Below are positions 1-8,524 of a DNA stretch of 51,322 bases, in pieces. A program made the position numbers and the translations under genes. Position 1 is the stretch's first letter; every line of letters starts with the position of its first letter. A model generated the notes under the pieces. It was not told the DNA's origin. It ran no database searches and was given only the letters and a program-made list of their open reading frames with translations. Origin of the DNA: CAZGBT01 sp964524025 (lineage in GTDB: Archaea; Aenigmatarchaeota; Aenigmatarchaeia; CG10238-14; EX4484-224). The DNA lies in the NCBI GenBank assembly GCA_964524025.1, contig CAZGBT010000007.1, positions 1 through 51,322 of the forward strand. The letters run 5' to 3'.

Positions 1-2
1 CT

Positions 3-131
3 TGTGCTGCAGCTTGGCTTAATGGGAAAGCTGGAGAATTTGCAGCAAGAAAATACGGAGAATCCCTTTTGGCTAGCGATTTAATAGAAGAAATTCCTAA
101 TGTTTTAAGAAAGTATTTGGAAATTCAGTGA
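3..131 (+). CDS. nnr: NAD(P)H-hydrate dehydratase/epimerase (Nnr, YjeF-type), C-terminal fragment
   Basis: Only the last 42 codons lie in the window; the 5' part is cut by the left edge. The reading frame gives an Ala-rich helix followed by WLNGKAGEFAA, KYGE and LLASDLIEEIPNVL, which is the typical end of the ribokinase-like ADP-dependent NAD(P)HX dehydratase domain (NnrD). In this family the enzyme repairs hydrated NAD(P)H, often fused to the NnrE epimerase. The stop codon (129-131) overlaps the 3' end of the convergent gene by 7 nt. The identification is by motif only; whether the epimerase domain is present cannot be seen. Confidence 0.75.
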   Translation, partial: CAAAWLNGKAGEFAARKYGESLLASDLIEEIPNVLRKYLEIQ

Positions 132-1678
132 ATAATTTCTAAATCGCTATAGATTCTCTTACATCTTTGAAGAAACTCTAAGAACGAATTGGGAGTAGGG
201 AATTTACCCATTAGGCAGTAGGGATATTTCTTAAAGTTGGAAATTTTTAGGTCTTTCGATAGATAATCCGGTATTTTTCTACCAGCAGTAGAAAGGTAGA
301 AAAGAAAATCTCCTGTAGAAGCTTTCCAATAACCAAGGAAGGGTCTATTCATTATCCAACTCCAATGCCTACAGTACCGGTTAAGTGAAATAACACCTTT
401 CCTATTGGTTTCCAACATATCAAAAAGAGGATAAAATATTATATCAAATGGAACGTAAGGGACTTTCCGTACCAAATAGCCCTTCCTAAACTCACCGTTC
501 CCAACTCCTCTCGGAACGTCTTTATATTTAAACGATGCGGCCTCTAAAGCGAGAATTCCGGCATGGATGTTAGATTTAGAAAAAATAGCAAATGCAGTCT
601 TACTATTATACAATGGATTTCTTACTGCAAGAACTGCTCCAAGGGGTAAACAATTTAATAGAGAAATACCTCCCATAGGATCAGAGAAAGTATCTATACA
701 ACATAAGGTTACTGCGCCAGTCGAAATCCTCCACAATTCAAGAGGTTTGTTATGATAGGAAGTAACCGTACTGCCTTCTATTCTTTTTAAGATCGGTACA
801 ATTTTTTCGGCAAAGTTCCAAGATGCTTTTAGTGAGCACACATGCTCCTTGATGAGGTTAAGATTCGCTGTTACATCTTTAACCCGTAATAAGTTGGCAC
901 TTTCTGCTAGTCTGCTTTGATAGGAAATGCTTATGTCAAGCAAAGTTTTTCCGTCGATTGTAGGGAGAAGTACTAATTCTTCCTCTACTCCTCTCTCGCG
1001 TAAAGCTTCCAATGCTTCTTGCTCATTTTCACAATAAATCTCGGAAGGAGGTTCGAAATCTGAATGTATGTGGAAAGAGATTGTTGGATTACGAAAAAGT
1101 GCCAGCGAGAGGTCGCTTAATTTTTTGATTAAGTGCGAGATGTTTAATTCTTCGTCTCCCCCATGCATTTCTAATATTTCTTGAAGAAGCGGAGAGCAAG
1201 GATTATAATACCTGTCATCAAAATGTGCAGCTAGAATTGCTTTAGCAAAATTTCTTTCCTCAATATACTTCTCTGGATTTGGTAAAACTCTTAAGATGGT
1301 TTCTATAAGCGAAGTCGTTTGGATCCTATGGTTTGGTAAAGTATCTCTATTAACTACGTATACATCAACATCTTCTCTTTCAATTTCCCATACAAAGGAG
1401 TCTATCAACATTAGTACTTTGCAATTACCAAGTTTATATTCGGGCGAGGAAATCCTATGTATACCTAATGTAATTACGTTCGATTCTCTGTTGACTATTG
1501 ATGATAAGAATCTAATACCATACCTTCCGATTATAGACCACCTGTAAGGTTTTGTCCTAAAACCTTCAAGCTCAAGTAAATTGCCTGTAATTCGTGACGC
1601 TAGGTCTCGAGAGTTATAGATAATTAGTGGATCTCTTTCTAAGAATTCTCTAACTTCGTTTAAGTCTGTAGTTAGCAT
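125..1678 (-). CDS. Unrecognised 517-aa protein
   Basis: A long intact ATG-started frame on the minus strand encoding a soluble-looking protein without signal peptide or clear membrane segments. I do not recognise a family. The N-terminal third mixes short strands and helices around a conserved-looking GRYGIRFLSSIVNRES stretch; the middle has an IHSDFEPPSE segment; the C-terminal third is rich in aromatic residues. Arginine codons include several CGN triplets, unlike the housekeeping genes nearby, which use almost only AGA/AGG; this suggests an accessory or acquired gene. It is divergent from iorA across a 58-nt promoter region and overlaps the convergent nnr end by 7 nt. No function is proposed. 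Confidence 0.7.
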   Translation of the reverse strand: MLTTDLNEVREFLERDPLIIYNSRDLASRITGNLLELEGFRTKPYRWSIIGRYGIRFLSSIVNRESNVITLGIHRISSPEYKLGNCKVLMLIDSFVWEIEREDVDVYVVNRDTLPNHRIQTTSLIETILRVLPNPEKYIEERNFAKAILAAHFDDRYYNPCSPLLQEILEMHGGDEELNISHLIKKLSDLSLALFRNPTISFHIHSDFEPPSEIYCENEQEALEALRERGVEEELVLLPTIDGKTLLDISISYQSRLAESANLLRVKDVTANLNLIKEHVCSLKASWNFAEKIVPILKRIEGSTVTSYHNKPLELWRISTGAVTLCCIDTFSDPMGGISLLNCLPLGAVLAVRNPLYNSKTAFAIFSKSNIHAGILALEAASFKYKDVPRGVGNGEFRKGYLVRKVPYVPFDIIFYPLFDMLETNRKGVISLNRYCRHWSWIMNRPFLGYWKASTGDFLFYLSTAGRKIPDYLSKDLKISNFKKYPYCLMGKFPTPNSFLEFLQRCKRIYSDLEIIH

Positions 1679-1706
1679 ATTCGCTTTTTGAGTTAAAATT
1701 TTTATC

Positions 1707-1713
1707 TTTATAT
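1707..1713 (+). promoter_or_regulatory. TATA box of the ior operon
   Basis: TTTATAT is centred 27 nt upstream of the iorA ATG, the spacing expected for an archaeal TATA box driving a leaderless transcript. No Shine-Dalgarno sequence is visible before the start, which agrees with leaderless initiation. Confidence 0.5.
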
Positions 1714-1736
1714 GATGCCTAGTTAACAGTATTTTA

Positions 1737-3545
1737 ATGGAAGAAATACTTTTAGGTAACGAAGCTATTGCGAGAGGTGCTTTGGAAGCAGGTATAAATT
1801 TTGCCTCTACTTATCCAGGAACTCCTTCTACAGAAATAGGCATGACTCTAGCCAAATTCGCTAAAGATTATGGCTTTTATTTTGAGATATCGAGCAACGA
1901 AAAAGTTGCTTTAGAAGCGGCTGCAGCAGCTTCGCTTTGCGGCTTACGTTCTCTAGTTTCTATGAAGCAGTACGGCTTAAACGTTGCTTTAGATTCTTTA
2001 GTGCCTTTAATGTATGTTGGAGTAAAAGGAGGGATGGTAATAGTGGTTGCAGACGATCCACAGGGTTGGAGTTCTACTCAAGGAGAGGAAGATTCGAGGT
2101 ATTTGGCAAAATTGGCTCACATTCCTTTGCTAGAACCTTCATCTCCGCAAGAATGTAAAGATTTCACAAAAAAAGCTTTTGAGATATCAGAAAAGTTAGG
2201 AATACCGATTTTAATAAGGATAACTACAAGAGTTGCCCATCAAGGCGGGATAGTTAAGCTAGGTAAAATAGAGAAAAGAGGTGTAGTTGCAAAGTTTGAA
2301 AAAGATTTAAAAAGGTTTAATTTATTACCACCAAGAACAGTTCCTAAGCATAGAGAATTGCATAAAAAATTGGAAGAATTTAAAGAATTAGCAAAAGATT
2401 TAAACAAAACTTTTAACGAGAATGATTCGAAATTTTGTATAATAACAGTTGGTTCTGCCTTTAACTACGTAATGGATGCTTTAGAAGACCTTAATCTGAA
2501 AGTTCCTGTTCTCAAACTTTGTTCGAGTTTTCCTTTAAACGAAGATTTAATAAAAAAATTTACTAATGGAAGAGAGAAAGTTTTGATCGTTGAAGAATTG
2601 GATGGTTTTCTAGAAGATGAAGTTAGGAAAGTTATAAAAGGTTTGGAAATTCATGGAAAGGATTTAATCCCATTTGCAGGTGAATTAAGGGAAGAACATG
2701 TTATAAAGGCTTTAGAAAAATTGACAGGTAAAAAATTCAAAATCGATATGTGTTTACATAAGGAAAAAGTTGAATCGTTAAGTATACCCGAAAGAACTCC
2801 GATGCTTTGTCCTGGATGTCCTCATAGAGCAACTTTTTTTGCAGCAAAAAGAGCAGCGGGAAAAGACACAATTTTTATAGGAGATATAGGTTGTTTGCTT
2901 TTAGCCATGCCAAAGCCAGTAGAAACTAATGATCTGTTTTTCTGCATGGGAGCTAGTATGGGTTTAGCACATGGCTTGAAGAAAGTAACTAATCAAAAAG
3001 TGATTGCATTTATAGGAGATTCCACTTTCTTCCACGCTGGAATACCTGGTTTAATTAACATAGTCTTTAATAAATCTAACCCATTAGTCATAGTTCTTGA
3101 TAACAGAATAACCGCTATGACAGGTCATCAGCCTCATCCAGGCACTGGGAAGACTGCTTTAGGAGAGGAAACGAAGGCTTTGGATATAGAAGAAATAGCA
3201 AAAGCTTGCGGCTTTGAAAACGTTAAAACTATAGATCCTTACAATCTTGAAGAAATGGAGGAAACCATAAAAAAATTCCTTAATTCTGGTAAACCTTCCT
3301 TAATAGTTGCTAGAAGAGCTTGTCGATTAATGTTCTTAAGAGAAGCTAGAAAGAAAGGTATAAAATTACCTAAGTTTGAGATAGACGAAGAAAAATGCAA
3401 TAAATGTGGAATTTGTGTGAAGGAATTTGGTTGTCCAGCGATTAAGTTTGAGAATGGAAGATATTTTATTGACGAAACTTTATGCAATGGCTGCGGTGTT
3501 TGTACAAAAGTTTGTCCAGTAGGAGCTATAAGGTTGAAAAGATGA
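1737..3545 (+). CDS. iorA: Indolepyruvate:ferredoxin oxidoreductase, alpha subunit
   Basis: This subunit binds thiamine diphosphate and oxidatively decarboxylates aryl pyruvates (from Phe, Tyr, Trp transamination) to aryl-acetyl-CoA, passing electrons to ferredoxin. The N-terminal pyrimidine-binding domain starts with LLGNEAIARGALEAG and contains TYPGTPSTEI. The C-terminal half has LCPGCPHRATFF, GDIGC and the TPP-binding GDSTFFHAGIPGL. The last 50 residues form a two-cluster ferredoxin domain with Cys at 554, 557, 560, 566 and 583, 586, 589, 593. The spacing before Cys566 (CxxCxxC then five residues) is slightly unusual, as is known in IorA. At 602 aa it is a normal length. It overlaps iorB by 4 nt (ATGA). 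Confidence 0.95.
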   Translation: MEEILLGNEAIARGALEAGINFASTYPGTPSTEIGMTLAKFAKDYGFYFEISSNEKVALEAAAAASLCGLRSLVSMKQYGLNVALDSLVPLMYVGVKGGMVIVVADDPQGWSSTQGEEDSRYLAKLAHIPLLEPSSPQECKDFTKKAFEISEKLGIPILIRITTRVAHQGGIVKLGKIEKRGVVAKFEKDLKRFNLLPPRTVPKHRELHKKLEEFKELAKDLNKTFNENDSKFCIITVGSAFNYVMDALEDLNLKVPVLKLCSSFPLNEDLIKKFTNGREKVLIVEELDGFLEDEVRKVIKGLEIHGKDLIPFAGELREEHVIKALEKLTGKKFKIDMCLHKEKVESLSIPERTPMLCPGCPHRATFFAAKRAAGKDTIFIGDIGCLLLAMPKPVETNDLFFCMGASMGLAHGLKKVTNQKVIAFIGDSTFFHAGIPGLINIVFNKSNPLVIVLDNRITAMTGHQPHPGTGKTALGEETKALDIEEIAKACGFENVKTIDPYNLEEMEETIKKFLNSGKPSLIVARRACRLMFLREARKKGIKLPKFEIDEEKCNKCGICVKEFGCPAIKFENGRYFIDETLCNGCGVCTKVCPVGAIRLKR

Positions 3546-4144
3546 AAGAATTTAATATTGTAATAGCTGGAGTGGGAGGTCAAGGTATTTTAACTTTAAA
3601 AAGGATTATAGCAACTTCAGCATTTTTAGAAGGTTATGAAGTAAAAACTTCAGAAATTCATGGTTTATCTCAAAGAGGAGGTGCAGTAGTTTCTCACGTA
3701 AGGTTTGGTGAGGAGATTTATTCGCCGATGGTTTTAGAAGGCGAAGCAAATCTTATAATTGGATTAGAACCACTCGAAGCTTTAAGGGCTTGTTATTATG
3801 CTTCTAAAGAGATAGGCACTATTTTTGTGGTTGATACAAGAAAGATCCAGCCAGTAAGCGTTCTAGTCGAAGGGAAAGTCTATCCAAGTTTGGATGAAAT
3901 TAAACAAAAACTCTCAGAATTTTCTTCAAAAGTATATTTAGTTGATGCTTCTTCTGAATGTGTAAAAAAATTTGGGACTATTTTACCAGCGAACATATAT
4001 TTATTTGGCTTTTGCATAGGTGCTAAAATTTTGCCGCTTAAAAAAGAAAATGCATTAAGGGCTATAGAATCATGTATAAAACCAGCGTTAGTTGAATTGA
4101 ATAAAAAAGTTTTTGAGAATGGTTTCGCAAAAGGTTTTGAATGA
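3542..4144 (+). CDS. iorB: Indolepyruvate:ferredoxin oxidoreductase, beta subunit
   Basis: A 200-aa gamma-type 2-oxoacid:acceptor oxidoreductase domain with the typical opening NIVIAGVGGQGILTLKRII and the SEIHGLSQRGGAVVSHVRFG segment. It pairs with IorA to form the cytosolic aryl-pyruvate oxidoreductase. The ATG at 3542 is chosen because it overlaps the iorA stop as ATGA, the usual translational coupling; an open frame continues upstream into iorA but is not expected to be used. The 3' end overlaps the next small gene. Confidence 0.95.
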   Translation: MKEFNIVIAGVGGQGILTLKRIIATSAFLEGYEVKTSEIHGLSQRGGAVVSHVRFGEEIYSPMVLEGEANLIIGLEPLEALRACYYASKEIGTIFVVDTRKIQPVSVLVEGKVYPSLDEIKQKLSEFSSKVYLVDASSECVKKFGTILPANIYLFGFCIGAKILPLKKENALRAIESCIKPALVELNKKVFENGFAKGFE

Positions 4145-4487
4145 AGAAATAATCCTTAAACTTTATCCTAAACTTAGAGAGCAGAAAAAATTTTACGACC
4201 TCCTTACAAATAGAAAAGGTACAAGGGAAGTTAAAGGGATTAAAGTAGTAGCAAGTGGTTATGGTGTGAGAGAAGGAAGAGTAGTTATTGAGGCTTATTA
4301 TAATGGCTCTAAACAACCACCTCTAAACTATTTGTTATTCCTTGCTATGTTGGCTTGTCTAGTCGAGGGTTTGGAAGTGTATGAAATAGTTATTTATAGT
4401 CAATTTGGTTTTATAAGAAGGTGCGAAAGACTAAACTCTATACATGTAAAAATACTGCATGAAATTTATAAGAAACTAGGAAATTAA
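4119..4487 (+). CDS. Unrecognised 122-aa protein, third gene of the ior operon
   Basis: Starts with ATG inside the 3' end of iorB (26-nt overlap) and is therefore probably co-translated; a TTG six nt upstream is an alternative start. The protein is soluble, basic at its N-terminus (LRE, KFYDLLTNRKGTREVKG), with a predicted strand region containing VVASGYGVREGRVVIEAYY followed by a hydrophobic helix NYLLFLAMLACLVEG. I do not recognise the family. Its position suggests a function linked to IorAB or to aryl-acid metabolism, but this is inference from operon context only. Confidence 0.65.
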   Translation: MVSQKVLNEEIILKLYPKLREQKKFYDLLTNRKGTREVKGIKVVASGYGVREGRVVIEAYYNGSKQPPLNYLLFLAMLACLVEGLEVYEIVIYSQFGFIRRCERLNSIHVKILHEIYKKLGN

Positions 4488-4514
4488 CTTAACGAGGAAA
4501 TCTAAATTTAATTA

Positions 4515-5411
4515 ATGCAGAATTATTTGCTTATACCGTTATCAGTAGCTTTTGGCGGTAGCATAATAGCATCTATTTGTGATTTGGTCACGACAGAAAT
4601 ACCAGACAATTTGGTTCATTTTATGATGGCATTCGGAATACTTTTCTATTTTCTTTACTACATTTTTACTTCTAATCCAACACCTTTGCTTAATTCTTTA
4701 CTTTACGGTTTCTCCTTTTTAGCCTTTGGTTTTTTACTCTATTTTTTCGGTCAATGGGGAGGTGGTGATGCAAAAATGCTTGGGGCAATAGCTTTTTTAT
4801 TACCTGTCTTACAAACACCAACTTTGAATTTTCCGCTATCTTTTTTAATTAACGTTTTTTTCATAGGAGCAGCTTATATAATCGTTTATGCGTTAATATT
4901 TTCCTTCACAAAACCAAGGCTTTTTTCCATTTTCTTTAAAAGCACAAAAAAAGAGTGGAAAAAAATAGTTAGTTTGTTCTTTTTAATCTTTTTAGGATTT
5001 TTCCTTCTTCAACTCTCTTTTTTCAACGCAAGTTTTGAAATTAGTTTAAAAAATTCTGCTTATGTTTCGTCTTTTTCCACTCTTGCAGCTTTGGTTATAA
5101 GCTTTTGTAAAATAGTAGAAGAATATGGGTTTAAGAAAAGAATTCCAACCTCTAAGCTAAAAGTTGGGGATGTGTTAGCTACTAGCAAAATATGGGAAGG
5201 ATTAACAGAAAAGGAAGTAAGGAGGATAAAAAGAACTAAAAAATTTGTTTGGATAAAGGAAGGTGTTAGGTTCGCTCCTGTTTTTTTCATTTCAATCCTT
5301 TTTTCTTTAATTTATGGCGATTGTGTCTCTCTTCTTTTCAGCTTTTTAACTGGTAACAAATTTTATATCCTCTCTTGGTTCAAGCTTTTTAAAACCGGTA
5401 TATTTCCATAA
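4515..5411 (+). CDS. A24-family prepilin/preflagellin peptidase
   Basis: Polytopic membrane aspartic peptidase that removes class III signal peptides from archaellins and type IV pilins. The two catalytic aspartates are visible: Asp23 in SICDLVTTEIPD and Asp85 in the GGGDAKML motif (GxGD). Transmembrane helices occupy about residues 5-20, 35-50, 62-80, 100-130, 150-170 and 185-200. The C-terminal 100 residues are an extra soluble part with KVGDVLATSKIWEGLTEKE, seen in the larger FlaK/EppA-like archaeal peptidases, ending in another hydrophobic helix. At 298 aa it is longer than the shortest members. The last 66 nt overlap the convergent serS gene. No pilin gene is adjacent. Confidence 0.85.
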   Translation: MQNYLLIPLSVAFGGSIIASICDLVTTEIPDNLVHFMMAFGILFYFLYYIFTSNPTPLLNSLLYGFSFLAFGFLLYFFGQWGGGDAKMLGAIAFLLPVLQTPTLNFPLSFLINVFFIGAAYIIVYALIFSFTKPRLFSIFFKSTKKEWKKIVSLFFLIFLGFFLLQLSFFNASFEISLKNSAYVSSFSTLAALVISFCKIVEEYGFKKRIPTSKLKVGDVLATSKIWEGLTEKEVRRIKRTKKFVWIKEGVRFAPVFFISILFSLIYGDCVSLLFSFLTGNKFYILSWFKLFKTGIFP

Positions 5412-6650
5412 AACTTTAGGAATCTTTACAGTACCATCAGCCTGCTGAAATTGCTCAACTATAGCTAGCATTATTCTGCTAGTTGCTAGTGCAGTTGAAT
5501 TCAAAGTATGGACAAACCCCTTTGGAGGGGCACCAGGTTTCTCCCTATATTTTATATTTAACCTTCTTGCTTGGTAATCTGTACAATTCGAATTCGAAAT
5601 AGCTTCCCTAAATTTTCCGTCTGCCATCCAAACTTCTGTATCGTACTTCTTTGCCGCAACTATTCCTAAATCGCCTGTACATACGTTTACGACTCTATAA
5701 TGTAAGCCTAGCATTTGAAGCATTTCTTCTACATTTTGTTGCAATTTCTCATGCCAATCCCAGCTTTCTTCGGGTTTGCAGAAAATAAATTGTTCTACTT
5801 TATTGAACTGATGCATCCTAAATAGGCCTTTTGTATACTTTCCATGAGCCCCAACTTCTTTTCTAAAACATGGGCTTACTCCTACTAAGCAAATTGGAAG
5901 TTGATCTGCTAGCAAAACTTCGTTTGCAAACATGGCTGCCATTGGATGTTCTGAAGTTGCTATTAAGTGTAAATCTTCACCTTCAATTTTATACAACTGC
6001 AAATCGAAATCTTCAAGACTCGTTACACCTTCATAATACTTAGTTCTCATCATGAATGGAGGTTCTACTAAGATGAATCCCTTGCTTCTCATGAAATCTA
6101 TTGCGAACTTAATTATCGCAAGATCCAGCAATACCAATTCTTCTTTAAGGAAGAAAAATCCATGTCCAGCTATTTTTGCAGCTCTTGCATCATCTATCAA
6201 TCCTAGGTTTTTTAGTATAGTTAGATGATCTTTTGGCTCGAAGTCGAACTTTGGAGGTTCTCCCCATCTCCTTATTTCAACGTTATCGTTTTCGTCTTTT
6301 CCATAAGGTACTGATTCATGCATAAGATTTGGTATTCTTAATAACAGGTATCTTCTTTCTTTTTCTAGCCTATCCTTTTTCTCTTCTAGAAGATCGGTTT
6401 TTTTATCTATTTCAGAAGCTTCTTTTAGCAATTCGCTAACATCCTTTCCTTCTTTTTTCCTTTTTGCAATTTCTGCAGAAATTTTGTTCTTCTCCGCCCT
6501 AAGTTTATTAAGTTCTGTGATTGTTTTTCTCCATTCTTTATCAATTTTTAAAAGCCTATCGAATAGCTCTAAAACTTCTGGGTCGTTTCTCCTGGCAAGA
6601 TTTTCTCTTACCAGTTCAGGTTTTTCTCTTACAAGGTTTATATCTATCAT
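5346..6650 (-). CDS. serS: Seryl-tRNA synthetase
   Basis: A 434-aa class II synthetase of the common type, charging tRNA-Ser and tRNA-Sec. The N-terminal MIDINLVREKPELVRENLARR and a coiled-coil arm (about residues 30-100, rich in Lys/Glu) bind the long variable arm of tRNA. The catalytic core shows TSEHPMAAMF, motif 2 in SPCFRKEVG followed by GLFRMHQFNKVEQ, and motif 3 in STALATSRIMLAIVEQFQQ. It is the common form, not the rare methanogen-specific SerRS. It lies 4 nt downstream of the 140-aa gene, so the two are probably co-transcribed. Confidence 0.97.
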   Translation of the reverse strand: MIDINLVREKPELVRENLARRNDPEVLELFDRLLKIDKEWRKTITELNKLRAEKNKISAEIAKRKKEGKDVSELLKEASEIDKKTDLLEEKKDRLEKERRYLLLRIPNLMHESVPYGKDENDNVEIRRWGEPPKFDFEPKDHLTILKNLGLIDDARAAKIAGHGFFFLKEELVLLDLAIIKFAIDFMRSKGFILVEPPFMMRTKYYEGVTSLEDFDLQLYKIEGEDLHLIATSEHPMAAMFANEVLLADQLPICLVGVSPCFRKEVGAHGKYTKGLFRMHQFNKVEQFIFCKPEESWDWHEKLQQNVEEMLQMLGLHYRVVNVCTGDLGIVAAKKYDTEVWMADGKFREAISNSNCTDYQARRLNIKYREKPGAPPKGFVHTLNSTALATSRIMLAIVEQFQQADGTVKIPKVLWKYTGFKKLEPREDIKFVTS

Positions 6651-6654
6651 AATT

Positions 6655-7077
6655 TTAACTTAACCCTAATTGTATTTCTTTTATCAATTTACGAATTTCT
6701 TCATCTTGTATTTGGATTGAAGGTTGACCATTTGCATCCACCGGAACTATGTATCCATTTCTTAAATACAGCTTATATCTCTCCATATCCTCCAAAGGGG
6801 TTACTATGTAATTCTTTCCTATTGCTACCGCATAGGCAAACTTGCCTTTTATATGTTTAGTTAGAAGACTTAGGATAACCACATCTACTTCTGGTAAACT
6901 CTCCTCTGCAGTTAGCAAGTAATATCCGTGGAATTCCTCGACTTCAACTCCATATTTTCTTAGTTTGTTTTCAATTTCGCTAGGCAACTCATTGGTTTCT
7001 AAAAAACCTATGAAAGATGGTTTAAACTTATTGGCTACCAAGTAGAGTAGTGCAACTACTTCGTTCATTTCACCCAT
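6655..7077 (-). CDS. Unrecognised 140-aa protein upstream of serS
   Basis: The ATG at 7077 is preceded by a very strong Shine-Dalgarno sequence (GGAGGTGA, 5 nt spacing), which decides the start over a GTG nine nt upstream that would overlap it. The protein is soluble and looks alpha/beta, with PSFIGFLETNELPSEIENKL, VDVVILSLLTKHIKGKFAYAVAIG and PVDANGQPSIQIQDEEI. No family recognised. It sits 4 nt before serS on the same strand. The strong ribosome site is unusual among the mostly leaderless-looking genes of this window. Confidence 0.7.
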   Translation of the reverse strand: MGEMNEVVALLYLVANKFKPSFIGFLETNELPSEIENKLRKYGVEVEEFHGYYLLTAEESLPEVDVVILSLLTKHIKGKFAYAVAIGKNYIVTPLEDMERYKLYLRNGYIVPVDANGQPSIQIQDEEIRKLIKEIQLGLS

Positions 7078-7230
7078 CTTTCTCACCTCCTTTTAACCTT
7101 TTTTAGCAATAACTTTCTGGAATCGAAGTTAAAACTAAACAAAAACTGTCTTCCTTTATTCAGCAAGAAGAACCTTCGGATTGGATTGTACCACCTTATT
7201 TTAACTAGGTATGAAATTTTTAAAAATCTT

Positions 7231-8520
7231 ATGGTTCCAAGCAAAAAAGAAATTGTGGGTTTGAAGAAAATTGGCTTGTTAGAACTTACTTTTTACGCTA
7301 TTGGTTTAATCCTTGGTGCAGGTATTTATGTTATAATAGGGAAGGCTGCAGGTCTTGCTGGAAATTCTTTGTGGTTATCCTTTCTTCTAGGTGCAGTTAT
7401 AGCTTCTTTATCTGGCTTAAGTTTTGCTGAACTTTCCTCGATGTTTCCGAAGGCATCTTCAATCTACTCTTATATGAAAGGAGCTTTTGAGCGCAAAGTA
7501 TTTTCTTTTTTAGTTGCATGGCTTTACCTTTGTTCTGGTATAATAGGGGCAGCTACGGTAATTTCGGGATTTTCGTATTATTTTAAAGCTATAACAGGAA
7601 TTCCTTTACTAATCACGAGCTTAGCTTTACTTTCTTTACTTTCTTTCTTCAATTTTTTAGGCATAAGGGAATCTGCAATCCTAAACTTAATTTTTACCCT
7701 AATCGAAATAAGCGGTTTGCTTATAGTTATAATAGCTGGTTTACCTAAAATTTGGGAGGTTAACCTTCTAAAATCACCTTATGGAATTTATGGCATATTA
7801 GCTGCTACTTCCATAGCTTTTTTTGCTTATCTTGGTTTTGAAGGTATAGTAACGCTTTCCGAAGAAGTTTACAATGCAAGAATAAACGTTCCAAAAGCTC
7901 TTCTAATTTCTCTTCTTGTAACTTCCTTGCTTTATATTTTAACAGGAGTTTCTTGCGTTTCTTTAGTTCATTGGAAAAAATTAGCAGAATCGAATGCACC
8001 ATTAGCTTATGCTATTTCAGCCACTTTGGGAAAAACCTCTTATTTTCTGCTTTCAGTAATAGCTCTTTTTGCAACTTTTAATACAGCCCTTACCCTTTTA
8101 ATTTCAACTTCTCGTATGCTTTATGGTTTGGCTTGCGAAAGGATTATGCCTTCTTTTCTTGCTGAAATACATGCCAAAAGAGGAACCCCTTCTTATGCTA
8201 TTTTTGCTATTTCTTTAGCAACTTTACCATTCCTATTTTTGCCTGATATAAAATTCCTAGCAAGTTTGACAAACTTTTCAGCTTTTTTAATATTTTGCTT
8301 GGCAAACATTTCTGTCATAATTTTAAGAATTAAAAAACCTGAACTCGAAAGACCGTTTAAAGTTCCACTTTCCATTAGAAATATACCAATTCCATCTGTT
8401 CTTGGCTTTTTGACTTCTCTGTTATTGTTATTCCATTTAGAAATGAATTCAATTTTGGCTGGAGCAGTGTTCCTCCTTTTAGGTTTTATTATATATAAAG
8501 TTCTAAAGAGTCTAATGTAA
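7231..8520 (+). CDS. Amino acid permease, APC superfamily
   Basis: A 429-aa polytopic membrane protein with about 12 hydrophobic helices. The N-terminal motif LLELTFYAIGLILGAGIYVIIGKAAGLAG is the substrate-binding TM1 region of APC (APA-type) transporters (G-A-G unwinding), and AAYTSIAFFAYLGFEG-like sequence with GFEGIVTLSEEVYNARINVPKAL marks TM6-TM7. These proteins import amino acids, often with protons. ATG at 7231 is chosen because it aligns with family starts; the frame is open 15 codons further upstream with a TTG. Substrate cannot be deduced. It ends 4 nt before the next gene, so the two are probably co-transcribed. Confidence 0.9.
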   Translation: MVPSKKEIVGLKKIGLLELTFYAIGLILGAGIYVIIGKAAGLAGNSLWLSFLLGAVIASLSGLSFAELSSMFPKASSIYSYMKGAFERKVFSFLVAWLYLCSGIIGAATVISGFSYYFKAITGIPLLITSLALLSLLSFFNFLGIRESAILNLIFTLIEISGLLIVIIAGLPKIWEVNLLKSPYGIYGILAATSIAFFAYLGFEGIVTLSEEVYNARINVPKALLISLLVTSLLYILTGVSCVSLVHWKKLAESNAPLAYAISATLGKTSYFLLSVIALFATFNTALTLLISTSRMLYGLACERIMPSFLAEIHAKRGTPSYAIFAISLATLPFLFLPDIKFLASLTNFSAFLIFCLANISVIILRIKKPELERPFKVPLSIRNIPIPSVLGFLTSLLLLFHLEMNSILAGAVFLLLGFIIYKVLKSLM

Positions 8521-8524
8521 ATTT

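Noticed and set aside
3239..3583. Open frame of 114 codons antisense to the iorA end
   Set aside because: Shadow of the conserved ferredoxin domain of IorA; no start context or family likeness.
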